DNA from: Trypanosoma brucei gambiense DAL972
Taxonomy: Eukaryota; Euglenozoa; Kinetoplastea; Trypanosomatida; Trypanosomatidae
Direction: 5' to 3'
Length of the DNA stretch: 64,000 nucleotides
NCBI RefSeq assembly: GCF_000210295.1
Contig: NC_026744.1
Span: forward strand, 3,224,001-3,288,000
The translations under genes and the position numbers were made by a program. The notes beneath the pieces were generated by a model. That model was not told the DNA's origin. It saw only the letters and a list, made by a program, of their open reading frames with translations, and did no database searches. Below, piece by piece: positions 38,900 through 48,221 of this stretch (position 1 is its first letter; every line of letters starts with the position of its first letter).

Positions 38900-41462
38900 G
38901 GATGGAGCCGTGGGCAACATGCAATCAGACAAAAGTCGGAGGGTTCTCTCGTGCATTCTTTTTCTCTGCTTTCTCGGCTTGGGTGCTCTCATTGCATTTG
39001 CGACGATACCGTTTTCCGTACTTGACGGTCGAAGTGACAAGAAGCAGAGCGATTTGGTGCGCATAGCTGTGGATGAAACCAATTGGTGGTCTGAAAATAT
39101 GCGCCTTCGAGTCATCGAGTCTGCGGCCGCAGCGCGAGCTATTGAGGGATTTGTTATTGGTGAAATTGATAATATGCCCCCTTGGAAGGGTGGGTTAGAG
39201 CAGCGTGCACTTGGATGGTCGTTTGAGCGGTTTCCTTACGTGGCAGCGGCGATGTTTCGTAATGTACGGAACAACACAGGCACGGTTGTCATGCTTGCCC
39301 CTGGTGGTGTCGTCTCTCAAACGTTTCCAAACACCGAGTCCGTTTTAGAGTATGATTTTTTCGAATCTGGAAATGGAATCGGGGTCGCAGCTGCGGAGAG
39401 GATGGCGGAAAGAGGAGGTTTTGAATTGTTCGGTCCCGTCCTCCGCCGTGTTCCCGTCCCTAACGCAAGTTGGCAGTTATTGATTTGCAGCGCTATACAC
39501 AACGCAACGAGCGGTGACCCAGTATCCGTCGCCAACTTTTGGGGATTTACCGTTGTTGTGAAGGATTTGATGGGGTTGCTGGATGTCGGGGCGTTTGAAG
39601 AACGAATGAAGGAGCTTGAGATGAATTACCTTGTCTATATAACTGATGACGCAAACAACACCATCCCTGTCACCACCTCACTGCGTAATAACTTAACAAC
39701 TGCCGAGATTGAGAAATTTACCGGAGGTTGCTACAATCGACCAGTGCTACCGCAGGTTGGGCATTTGTTTATGTGTGTGCGCAGTGCCGCGATGATTGAA
39801 AAGCACTCGAGGTCGACGGTGGTACTACTTGTGGCGGGTTGTGTGTTCATCTCCCTCATTGCATTTGTGTGTGGTGTAATGGTGGTGCTGCCGTGCTTGC
39901 GCGAGTTCGACAGTCGTATGAATGCCCCTAAAACTGTGCCGTTTGTGATGACTATTGTTGGCCCTTGCAATGCTGAGCGTTTGTTTGAGTTAGCCCCATC
40001 GGCTGCGTTTCCTGTATTGGAGAAGTATGCAAAGTTGCAGAAAGCAGTTATCACAAACAATCACGGTTATGTTGGCTTGCAAGTACACCCTTACACCGCA
40101 ACATTCGTCACTCGCGATGTGGACACAGCCATAGAAACTTGTTTTCAACTGCTAAAAGGGGTGCAGAAGAAGCATTTGGATGAACCACTCAAGAAATGGT
40201 TGGGTGCCGACGGCGAACTGTCCATCGCCGCCGCTATACATTGGTGTGCAGATGCGTATATACGCGTAGAGACAGTGAACGGCAGCATTCGATACGAGGG
40301 AAATGATGTTAAGTATTGCGAGCGCATGTGGATGTTTGTCCCACCGAATAAGGTGACGATAAGTCAGCATGCCAAGGACAATATCCGCAGTCCTTCGACA
40401 GAGGTGTGCACCACTCAAATTGGCTCTGTTTTCTTTCGTGGTGTGAAGGAGAAACAAGCACTCTTTAATGTGACGCGTGTCGATGGGGATGAGTTGCAAA
40501 CCTTCAAGGACTCAACAGTGCCTCCGTCGAGGATATTTGGCAGCGCTGAGATTGAGCAAGCAGAATATGAGGAAACACCAAATGCAGGGTTCATACCCAT
40601 TAGCATTCAAACGAATACACGAGGTACCGGTGGCTGTGAGATGCCACCCAGTTCTCCTAACCTTCATAAGAAAAAATTTAAGGATCGAGCATCACAGTAC
40701 TGCTGCTCCCGTGATCAGGAGGAACATGGGACCCATCGAAATCCCCTCGCTTTCCCTGGTGGTGGTGATGAGGTTCTGCCGCGTACTGTGGCGTTCGCAT
40801 CCGACCCCGACAATGGCAGGGTTGGCGCCGAAGACGTTGAAATTGGATTGAAGTTCATCTACCCTCGGGATCACCACGTAAATCCGCACATACCGACTGG
40901 GAGTCGTTTCCGTCTGGCAAATGATGACGTCACTCATGGTTATGCTGCGGCTAGTAGTGACAAAAACGTGTCAAAGGCAACGAGCTCTGGGAATAGCCCA
41001 GTTACTGATTTTCACACGATGGATGAGTTGGCGTGTGTCAGCGTGACCAGTAAGGGGGACTTCATTACTGAAGCGCTCATGCGTCCGTGGATACCGAATG
41101 CACTGAACACGCACTTTCGTGTGTTTTTTGAGCAATATTCCCTTTTCCTCGATTTTAGTTATGAGTCGGTTCGTACCGTTATTTTTTATTTCTACATAGC
41201 ATATAAAGAACTTTTAAAGCCCCTTGCGGGGCCGGAGCGAACGAATTTGTTTAATCGTTTTGTTATCGCATTTGGCGTGCCACCGCAGAGCGTCTTGGAG
41301 GCTCTTGCTGTTCGTTGTGCGTTGCGCCACATTCAGCAGCTGGAAGGCATACGTACAATGTTATGGCACTCGGAGCAAGAGCGCCTACAGCCGTCTCAAT
41401 GCGCAAATGCAGAGGACACAAAACGAGAGGGGGTTTCACATGTAGTGGAGGGGCGAATATAA
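38883..41462 (+). CDS. Receptor-like protein with degenerate nucleotide-cyclase domain
   Basis: An 859-residue protein (847 if translation begins at 38919). A hydrophobic helix (about 21-46) is followed by an ectodomain of about 265 residues with several N-glycosylation sequons, a second helix (about 311-340) and a cytoplasmic region. Residues about 352-500 follow the class III adenylate/guanylate cyclase pattern: VMTIVGP at the first metal strand, a VGLQVHPYTATF hairpin, and RYEGNDVKYCERMW at the substrate helix. Both metal-binding Asp positions and the Asn of the Asn/Arg pair are replaced, so it should be catalytically dead. A Ser/Gly-rich linker and a helical C-terminal domain (about 740-835) follow. 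The topology resembles trypanosome receptor cyclases with a much shorter ectodomain. The function is unknown; sensing or scaffolding is an inference. Confidence 0.78.
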   Translation: MMRFTRDGAVGNMQSDKSRRVLSCILFLCFLGLGALIAFATIPFSVLDGRSDKKQSDLVRIAVDETNWWSENMRLRVIESAAAARAIEGFVIGEIDNMPPWKGGLEQRALGWSFERFPYVAAAMFRNVRNNTGTVVMLAPGGVVSQTFPNTESVLEYDFFESGNGIGVAAAERMAERGGFELFGPVLRRVPVPNASWQLLICSAIHNATSGDPVSVANFWGFTVVVKDLMGLLDVGAFEERMKELEMNYLVYITDDANNTIPVTTSLRNNLTTAEIEKFTGGCYNRPVLPQVGHLFMCVRSAAMIEKHSRSTVVLLVAGCVFISLIAFVCGVMVVLPCLREFDSRMNAPKTVPFVMTIVGPCNAERLFELAPSAAFPVLEKYAKLQKAVITNNHGYVGLQVHPYTATFVTRDVDTAIETCFQLLKGVQKKHLDEPLKKWLGADGELSIAAAIHWCADAYIRVETVNGSIRYEGNDVKYCERMWMFVPPNKVTISQHAKDNIRSPSTEVCTTQIGSVFFRGVKEKQALFNVTRVDGDELQTFKDSTVPPSRIFGSAEIEQAEYEETPNAGFIPISIQTNTRGTGGCEMPPSSPNLHKKKFKDRASQYCCSRDQEEHGTHRNPLAFPGGGDEVLPRTVAFASDPDNGRVGAEDVEIGLKFIYPRDHHVNPHIPTGSRFRLANDDVTHGYAAASSDKNVSKATSSGNSPVTDFHTMDELACVSVTSKGDFITEALMRPWIPNALNTHFRVFFEQYSLFLDFSYESVRTVIFYFYIAYKELLKPLAGPERTNLFNRFVIAFGVPPQSVLEALAVRCALRHIQQLEGIRTMLWHSEQERLQPSQCANAEDTKREGVSHVVEGRI

Positions 41463-41967
41463 GGTGGCAGATGCGCACGCAATGAGCGTCTTTGTCTCTC
41501 TTGGGTTTGTCTTTGTTTGAAACATTGTAATCTTCTTATCTGTTGTTCCCCGGGCCCTTCTGAGAGGGGTGTTTATGTGAATCGGTATGATTTCTTTTAG
41601 TCTGCGGTTACTTCACCGCGTCCACCATTATATATTTTGTTATTATTTTTTTTTTTAAAACGCAGGTCGCGTACAGCTCCTTCTATTTCCTTCACTCTTC
41701 ACCAATAAGTCGTTGTGCCATATTTTCTGTGATTGAAAACTTTCAGAAAAAAACTTCGGAAGTGAAAGTTCCGCAGTATAGTATTGTTGAAGTGGGATCT
41801 GCCGTCCCCTTCCCCCCTTTTTTCGTTTCCTTCTTCTGCCGGTTTCTTTTGATCGTCCCATCACTTTCCCTTCGTCTTCTCTGGTTTTATTTTTATATTT
41901 TTATGAGGAGGAGGGGTGGAAATTTCGTTACCTCCCATTCTTTAAGGTGCAAGGGAGGGAAGGCCGA
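41463..41967. other. Intergenic/UTR region
   Basis: No gene seen. T run at about 41647-41657, then a 95-nt pyrimidine tract before the next gene. Confidence 0.6.
41810..41906 (+). promoter_or_regulatory. Putative spliced-leader acceptor
   Basis: A long pyrimidine tract ends in ATGAG with AG at 41905-41906, 61 nt before the next ATG. Confidence 0.6.
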
Positions 41968-42414
41968 ATGGTGCGTTGTCAGTCGTCTCACCCGAAGGCG
42001 ATCCTCGTTCAGTTGCATGTTGTTGCACCATCACTGCAGTATGATTACCAAAAGGGGCCGCCACCACCAGAGGAGGCGTGTGAATTAGATGTGGAGTTGT
42101 TGTGCAATGATATTAGTAACAAAATGCGGCTACTTGGCGGAATGGCCATTGGACTGCCCAAAGAAGGTTTGGTGGTTGAAGGTTCGCATCGTGAAGAAAG
42201 TGGCAACGGTGGGTTGTACAACATTGTGGTGAGGCTTCAACACGCCTCAAACCTGTCCGTAAGTGCGTTACGAGCGGCATGTGCTGCGGTAATGGAAGGT
42301 GCGGTGACTATTGCGGGAGACGATCGAGGAAAGCAAAGGCTAGCGCACAAGCAGCCCGCGCTAAAGGTGGTCCCCGTGGCTGTGCGTGTCGTCAAATTGG
42401 ACAAGTTGCAATAA
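41968..42414 (+). CDS. Small protein, unknown; weak Pop5/Rpp14-like pattern
   Basis: A 148-residue soluble protein. Predicted order by eye: strand (KAILVQLHVV, about 10-19), a helix in ELDVELLCNDISNKMRLLGG, a strand (LYNIVVRLQH), a helix (SVSALRAACAAVMEG) and a last strand (VVPVAVRVVKL). A beta-alpha-beta-beta-alpha-type order with an N-terminal MVR is reminiscent of Pop5/Rpp14, but no diagnostic residue confirms this. Kinetoplastids use a protein-only RNase P, so such a protein would have to serve another complex. Treat it as unknown. Confidence 0.65.
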   Translation: MVRCQSSHPKAILVQLHVVAPSLQYDYQKGPPPPEEACELDVELLCNDISNKMRLLGGMAIGLPKEGLVVEGSHREESGNGGLYNIVVRLQHASNLSVSALRAACAAVMEGAVTIAGDDRGKQRLAHKQPALKVVPVAVRVVKLDKLQ

Positions 42415-42613
42415 TGAAGAAGAGGAGCTTTCTACTAGGCTCCTTTTTCACAACGAAACTGCTGCTCAACGGTGGTGGATGATGGGTGCATTACAATACT
42501 ATCCAAAGCTTTTTGTTCACTGTGGTATGCTACTCCGTCCCTTTTTCTTCTTTGCCGTATTCTTCCTACTAGGACCTGAGACCTTTCTTGATTCAGCATA
42601 TAGTACTAGTAAT

Positions 42614-42633
42614 AGTTTTGTTTTGTTTTTTAG
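42614..42633 (+). promoter_or_regulatory. Putative spliced-leader acceptor for the RING-H2 gene
   Basis: TTTTGTTTTG-type tract ends in TTTTAG with AG at 42632-42633, 68 nt before the ATG. AG 42571-42572 is an alternative. Confidence 0.55.
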
Positions 42634-42701
42634 GGAGGTAGTAAGTCATTTTGTGCTCTTTACGAGAGGAGTGTGAAGTGTCGTGGACTGTTGTTGTGGA
42701 G

Positions 42702-43538
42702 ATGCTACGAAATTACGACACACCCAGTCAGTTGCCCCTCTCGTGCTCACCACAATCATTGGCCACTCCCATATCTATTGGTGTGTCCTCCTCTTTTAGC
42801 AGCGTTCAAGCACTTGTGAGTGTGGAAGGAGGAGGTTCTGATGAAGGGACGTACAGACCCCAGCAGCAGGCATCACAAGTAATTCAACCCCCTTCCCCGC
42901 GGTCTCCCGTTGTAACTGTGCTGAATTGGCCAAGAGATGGATCTTTGGGAGCTAGTGGTGCACAAGTTGGCGATGGACTTGCTGCGCCGGTAAATCTCCC
43001 CACACCTTCGTTACTGTTGGATCATATGAGGAGTTCTGGGTACCCAGTTATTGCTGTTGTCAGTCCTTCGGCATCTCGTCGCGACTGTACACGGGATGGT
43101 GGAAACATTGACAGCCGTAGTATAGCCTTTTCTTTTGATCAGTTTCTTCTAGAAGGTCAACTACCATCCCCCACCCCCTCCCAATTCAGCACACGCTCAA
43201 CACCTATTCGCGGTGTTGCGGCGAAAGAAGTGGGATGTTTGCTTCTGGAAGCAGGTCATCCCACAGATTGTGTCATTTGTATGTGCACGTACGGCGATGA
43301 TCCAACTCCTAGTGAGAACCCTCATCAAAAGGTTGAAGCTACGGATGTTAGTGGGGAAAATGTTAACAACACAACCACACAGTCGTCACCGACGGCGAAA
43401 GAGACCAACAAAGAAGTTGTGCCACCCATCAGTAGTGTGAAGTTAAGCTGTAGTCATGAGTTCCACCGCGACTGCCTGCAACGGTGGCTTTTAAACAACA
43501 ATTTGTGTCCAATTTGCAGGCGAGAAGTTGACTCCTAA
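42702..43538 (+). CDS. RING-H2 finger protein, probable E3 ligase
   Basis: A 278-residue protein. The first 185 residues are Ser/Pro/Gln-rich and look disordered, with no membrane helix. A C3H2C3 RING-H2 finger ends the protein: C190 and C193 (CVIC), then after a 56-residue loop CSHEFHRDC and, at the end, CPICRRE. The loop between the first and second ligand pairs normally holds about 9-39 residues; here it is enlarged with Asn/Thr/Ser/Glu-rich sequence. All eight zinc ligands are present, so E2 binding is plausible. Substrates are unknown. Confidence 0.8.
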   Translation: MLRNYDTPSQLPLSCSPQSLATPISIGVSSSFSSVQALVSVEGGGSDEGTYRPQQQASQVIQPPSPRSPVVTVLNWPRDGSLGASGAQVGDGLAAPVNLPTPSLLLDHMRSSGYPVIAVVSPSASRRDCTRDGGNIDSRSIAFSFDQFLLEGQLPSPTPSQFSTRSTPIRGVAAKEVGCLLLEAGHPTDCVICMCTYGDDPTPSENPHQKVEATDVSGENVNNTTTQSSPTAKETNKEVVPPISSVKLSCSHEFHRDCLQRWLLNNNLCPICRREVDS

Positions 43539-44304
43539 TGGAAGGAAAGTGGGAGGTGCGTTGTGGGATGCAAGAAAACCATATCAGGGACTTTCTTCCC
43601 CTCCCCTCTTTTTTTCTTACTTGTTTGCTTTTCTCTCATACACTGATGTTTCCGATTGGCTCTATCTTGATATTTTTGATGCGCCAACATGGACGATACA
43701 ATGCTGGTCTCCCCACCTACTTTTGCTCTCCAGATGTACCTTTCTGTGTTTACGCTACAAGGGTGTGGAATGAGGGGATATATATATATATATATATGCA
43801 TAATCTTCCCCCTTCACTCACTCTTTCCTTCTTTGTTTTGTCACCACGGTATATTGCATCGGTGTCCTACAAAACGCCCCCGTTCACTCATTTTTTGTCG
43901 TACCTGATCGCACGTGCGCATGCTTCAGGTGGCATATGACCGGTGGCAGAAGGTTTCGTGTGGAATGTATTCTTCTGTAGTGCTCCACAGAGCACTTTTT
44001 CCCCCTTCTCTCTCCAATTTCTTTGGTAAGATGTACTTTCCTTCCCACCTCTTTTAATTTTCTCGGCCCTTGCTAATTACCTACAGGCTACGTCTATTAT
44101 TACTCTTCTGCGGGTCTGTGCAATAAAAAAAAAAGAGAGGGAGGGAAGTGGTCGTGGTCGTCGAGGCGTTGTTTCATTAGAAAGTGACAAAGCTAAGGGA
44201 CGGAGATACGGCACGGTTTCCCCTCTCTTAACAAGGTAACCTTGCAGTGTCCTACTTAATATTATAACATACCCACTGCGTTACAGTTCCTGCACCCAGG
44301 AGAC
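43539..44304. other. Intergenic/UTR region
   Basis: No gene seen. A TA microsatellite lies at 43778-43798, pyrimidine-rich blocks at about 43800-43845 and 44000-44075, and a candidate acceptor AG at 44234-44235. Confidence 0.6.
43778..43798. repeat. TA microsatellite
   Basis: A pure AT/TA run in the 3' flank of the RING-H2 gene. Confidence 0.8.
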
Positions 44305-46851
44305 ATGAAGCGAATATTTAGGAGTTCGGTTAGAGTCGGCGCCGCTTTGCCGCTAGGAGCTGTCGTCCCGGCCATCTTTTACTGCAATGGCATAAGAATT
44401 ATGGGACGTCAATACACACATGACACTTATCGACCTTTCGGTGACGGCTACAAGGAGGTGCGCGGAACTGCCCCTACCGATGAGTGTAACCTTTTGTTTG
44501 CGTCACTCAATGATGAAAGCCTTCCCTTGTGTGAAGATAGTGGTAACGTAGTTAATGGGCAACTCGTTAGGGCCTCTGCTCTAGTCGACAGCGATGCACT
44601 AGCGGATTCACAGGAGCTGGTGGATGTTGTGATTGAAGAGGACCGCAGGGAGGAGGAGGACAACTCTGTACTGCTCGTTCCTTATCACGAAGAGCAGAAC
44701 AGCGTGACGAAGAAACGGAACGAGGGTGAAGATGTCACTACGAGGTGTGATCATCTGTTTTCAGTGGTGGGTTGTCCCACTACAGTATCGACGGCAACAT
44801 CTGGGATCCCAAACACCCCAAGCAGGAATTATCTTAGTGAACAAGATGCCTTATATTTATCGCCAACAACGCCAGAGGAGGCTCGCGTTCCCTCGGCTTT
44901 GTGCCCTCAATTATCAGCATGTGTGATGGTTGTCTTCGCCGCCAATGACATGCGAGTGCATGACAATTACGCGTTGGCGCTGGCCGCTACACGGGCGGAG
45001 GCGGCAGGTGGTTTGCCAGTTATTGCAGTGACGGTTGTAGATTATCGTATGTTTGCACAACCTAGCGCCGTCGGGGGGTTCTTCCGGCAAAGTCCAATGC
45101 GAGCGCGCTTTTTTCTCGAAACACTCGCAGCGCTGCGGTACAAGTTGGAACGTGAGCTGCGAATACCCCTACTCGTTCGCTGCGGTAGGCCGGAGGACCA
45201 CATTCCACGTCTGGTGGTCGAGTGTGGCGCAATCGATGTGTTTCTAACAACGCAGTACGCCCCACACGAAAAAGAGGTACATAACGATATTGTGGAAGCC
45301 ATCAACCAGCGTAGGTGGGTGAGCCGGGACCCCACAGCAGGGTACAAGGCAATTGAACATGACGCCACGGTGGTGCACCCGTTCGGAGCAACGTCCGCCT
45401 CTACCAAAGTTGGGGTTAAGGAGTCAAGATTAACAGCAGCACCCGTCGCGCATAGCGTGTGGCAGACGACCCTTGTGCATATCGATGACCTCCCTGTACC
45501 CGTTGCGTCAATGGTTGAAGGTGAGCGATGGTACCACGATGACGTAACGACGGCTAACATACGACCAACGGCGGCATTTGATCGTTGCATCAATCGTTTG
45601 TCCGATCTGCCAGCACGAGGTGACTTGCTTCCGACAACTGGTGAACTGAGCGGCTTGGAGCCCCCGCCCCTTTACCGTGGCCGGGCCCCCACACTTGTTG
45701 AGCTTGGCTATGGGAGCCCCGAGGCTTTTATCGAGGAGGAAGTTATTGCTACTCAGTCTTCTCATCCACCAGGCGAAGATGCTGCTATCGAGCGCGTGCT
45801 CGATTGGTTGATGGATGGAGGTATGACATCGATGCTTCGGTACGGTAGGGATCGACGCACGAACACGAAAATGTATTCGCAGCGCCTGTCTCGTCTCTCG
45901 CCGTACCTGTCGTGTGGAGCATTGTCACCACGTCGTTTTTACGAGGAATTGCGACGGTTCACAAGTGAGCACCTACGCGACAATTTTGTGCAGCAGCAAT
46001 ATAGGGAGGCGCTGCTAAGGCTCAGTCGACGGGACTACTGGCACTGGATGGGTTTGCGCTATGGGCCCCTTCTGTTTTATGAGTACGGGCCGCGACCGGA
46101 GCATACAGATGACATAGCAGACTGGCGCCACGATCCGAAAATCGTGCAAAAGTGGTGTGCAGGGCTCACGGGCATTCCCTTTGCCGATGCGGCAATGCGA
46201 GAGTTGACTCTTACCGGATTCGTAGCAGACGAGGGAAGACAGGGACTGATATGGCTCCTATCGCGTGGCTATGGCCAGGATTGGCGCCTTGGAGCAGAGT
46301 GGTTGGAGCGCTGCTCGATCGACTACGATCCCTTCGTGTGCTATGGAAATTGTGCCTACTATAGTGAGCTTGTCCGCGATGATTTTGGTGAAACGGTGCG
46401 TAATATTCATTGGCTTGCCCACCATCACGACCAAACGGGCATATATGTGAAAAAGTGGTTGCCACAGCTGAGTAAAATCCCTCCTGTTTACATACATAGA
46501 CCACACGTGCTTACGGAGAGGATGCAGGCAATGCACGGGGTTCAATTAGGCAAAAATTACCCGTATCCTCTTAAGCTATGGGATGGTGCGCAGTACACTT
46601 TGAGTAGTGAACACCTCACAACGTATTTCAGTGAAGGAAGTCAATGGCACCGGAAGGCGAAGAACGGTGCCGGTGGCTCGGGCTACGCGGAGGCGCTTCG
46701 CCACGGGACCGTCATACTGGAGCCCCATCAACTTCAGTCGTCGGCGTTTGGTGAATTGGAGCACGGCGTGATGCACACCGTGCCCGTGGTAAAGGATGAT
46801 ACCGCTGGCCGCGGCCAACACAACAGGTCGCTAACTGCCTCCGACGAGTAG
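44305..46851 (+). CDS. Divergent DASH-type cryptochrome/photolyase
   Basis: An 848-residue flavoprotein of the photolyase/cryptochrome family. A 200-residue variable N-terminus begins with a hydrophobic, basic stretch, possibly an organelle-targeting or anchor signal. The alpha/beta antenna domain starts near 205 and the FAD-binding helical domain covers about 500-750 (SRLSPYLSCGALSPR, FADAAMRELTLTGF, GRQGLIW, DWRLGAEWLE). GIYVKKWLPQLSKIP and the preceding region match DASH proteins best. Several key positions differ: R572 and R575 replace the Glu and Trp that grip the pyrimidine dimer (E274, W277 in E. coli photolyase); C679 takes the place of the Asn next to flavin N5; C683 replaces the proximal Trp of the electron-transfer triad. 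DNA repair by the classical route is therefore unlikely. Confidence 0.88.
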   Translation: MKRIFRSSVRVGAALPLGAVVPAIFYCNGIRIMGRQYTHDTYRPFGDGYKEVRGTAPTDECNLLFASLNDESLPLCEDSGNVVNGQLVRASALVDSDALADSQELVDVVIEEDRREEEDNSVLLVPYHEEQNSVTKKRNEGEDVTTRCDHLFSVVGCPTTVSTATSGIPNTPSRNYLSEQDALYLSPTTPEEARVPSALCPQLSACVMVVFAANDMRVHDNYALALAATRAEAAGGLPVIAVTVVDYRMFAQPSAVGGFFRQSPMRARFFLETLAALRYKLERELRIPLLVRCGRPEDHIPRLVVECGAIDVFLTTQYAPHEKEVHNDIVEAINQRRWVSRDPTAGYKAIEHDATVVHPFGATSASTKVGVKESRLTAAPVAHSVWQTTLVHIDDLPVPVASMVEGERWYHDDVTTANIRPTAAFDRCINRLSDLPARGDLLPTTGELSGLEPPPLYRGRAPTLVELGYGSPEAFIEEEVIATQSSHPPGEDAAIERVLDWLMDGGMTSMLRYGRDRRTNTKMYSQRLSRLSPYLSCGALSPRRFYEELRRFTSEHLRDNFVQQQYREALLRLSRRDYWHWMGLRYGPLLFYEYGPRPEHTDDIADWRHDPKIVQKWCAGLTGIPFADAAMRELTLTGFVADEGRQGLIWLLSRGYGQDWRLGAEWLERCSIDYDPFVCYGNCAYYSELVRDDFGETVRNIHWLAHHHDQTGIYVKKWLPQLSKIPPVYIHRPHVLTERMQAMHGVQLGKNYPYPLKLWDGAQYTLSSEHLTTYFSEGSQWHRKAKNGAGGSGYAEALRHGTVILEPHQLQSSAFGELEHGVMHTVPVVKDDTAGRGQHNRSLTASDE

Positions 46852-47301
46852 CGGCGTTCCATACCCCTTCGCCTCTCCCTTCCTTTTACTCATTTTCCCA
46901 TCACCTGCCGTACGTTACGGCTGGCAAAAGGAACGGGGTGTCTACTGTGTACATTAGCGGCAACTAGCGACTCCCCCTCCCCAAGTGGAAAATTGTTCCC
47001 GTTCTCTCGTCGCTTAGCTTTGTCCGTGCGTCCCCACGACAGTGGTTAATCTTATCGTTTACTTCCCTTGCAAATGCACTTTGCTGCTTTAACTGTGTCT
47101 AATATTATATCCTGGCACATCTTTCACTAGGAAGGAAGTCACACGCTACACCAACACCTTAAGTTTCCCTGCTCTTACTTCTTTTATCGCTGTTCACATC
47201 TCCAACCGTGTAGTTGGACGGGCTGGTGATATTATAAAACCCCAAAGTAAGTCAGGTGTCGGAATCGCGCTAGGAACTTGCACGAGTATATATATATACG
47301 G
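46852..47301. other. Intergenic/UTR region
   Basis: No gene seen. It holds a pyrimidine tract (47161-47205) and a short TA repeat just before the next ATG (about 47285-47299). Confidence 0.6.
47161..47213 (+). promoter_or_regulatory. Putative spliced-leader acceptor for the ankyrin gene
   Basis: A pyrimidine-rich tract ends in TAG at 47211-47213, 88 nt before the ATG. Confidence 0.55.
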
Positions 47302-47781
47302 ATGCCGTACCCAGACGTCCTTCAATGCCGTAACAGTAAAGTCGAGGCCGTTGTGATAAAGTATGATGTGGCAGTAGCGGCTGATGGTGCCGTCACTAGC
47401 AGTTACGCCGTAAACGCCCCGTGCGGCACAAAGGATATTTACTTGGCTGCCTGCGATGGTGACACTGTCGCGCTCGACATGTTCTTGAGGATGGGGGTGG
47501 ACATTAACAGCATCGGCCGCCCCACTCAGCGGTATGGCACAACCTTTGACAGATGTTCACACTTCTGCGCCACTCCGCTGTGCTTCGCAGCGGCGTATGG
47601 GCGCGAAAAAGCGGTAGCTTTTCTACTAGAAAAGGGTGCAGACGCGTTCAGGACGTCGTCAACTGGTATTAGACCATGGGAGTACGCCAGACACCGCAGG
47701 TACAGGATCATTATGGACATGCTGCAAACAGCGGAGGAGAAGCAACGCGCAAACGCCAAGCCAACACTGCCACAGGGTTGA
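47302..47781 (+). CDS. Small ankyrin-repeat protein
   Basis: A 159-residue protein with no membrane segment. After about 40 variable residues there are two to three ankyrin repeats: DIYLAACDGDTVALDMFLRMGVDINS, then ATPLCFAAAYGREKAVAFLLEKGADAF, then a degenerate third unit with WEYARHRRYRIIMDMLQ. The first two are separated by an insertion with Cys and His. It ends with a Lys/Ala-rich tail. Ankyrin repeats bind protein partners; no partner is suggested by the sequence. The start is the first ATG after the acceptor, since the upstream in-frame codons begin at TTG. Confidence 0.82.
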   Translation: MPYPDVLQCRNSKVEAVVIKYDVAVAADGAVTSSYAVNAPCGTKDIYLAACDGDTVALDMFLRMGVDINSIGRPTQRYGTTFDRCSHFCATPLCFAAAYGREKAVAFLLEKGADAFRTSSTGIRPWEYARHRRYRIIMDMLQTAEEKQRANAKPTLPQG

Positions 47782-48221
47782 AAGAAGCTCGAGGTTAATC
47801 ATGTATTCACAAAGAGAAACATGTGCCTGAATACACATTTCCTACCTTGGTACGTATTCAGCGCCCAAACAGTGTGTAAGTTTCTAGGTGCTATCACTCC
47901 GTGGTGGCCCGACTGGTGGTTGTGCTACCTTGCTATTATGTATATTTTTGATAATTACTTCACTTTTAGAGCGGTGTTGTTCCCTCCTTCCCTTCCATGT
48001 CACAGCTTCTGTACGGTGTCGCGGACCCGAATCACGGGTAATGTCATGCGGTTTGCAGGGGCAGCACCACCAGGACGGGACTGGGCCCCTTTCCGAAACT
48101 CCAATGATTGTTTTCCTCTCTTTTCGTTTTTCTAAAGGTGATAACGCTTCTTCACGCGTAACAGCGGCTGTCCCCTAAGGGTCGGGTTTCGTGTTTGATA
48201 GCGGCGAGCTAGAACAGACGT
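47782..48221. other. Intergenic/UTR region
   Basis: No credible gene. The 104-codon frame at 47821-48135 starts at an ATG but reads through the pyrimidine tract and has no recognisable domain. Confidence 0.55.
48104..48137 (+). promoter_or_regulatory. Putative spliced-leader acceptor for the twin-CX9C gene
   Basis: A T/C-rich tract ends in TAAAG with AG at 48136-48137, 84 nt before the ATG. Confidence 0.6.
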
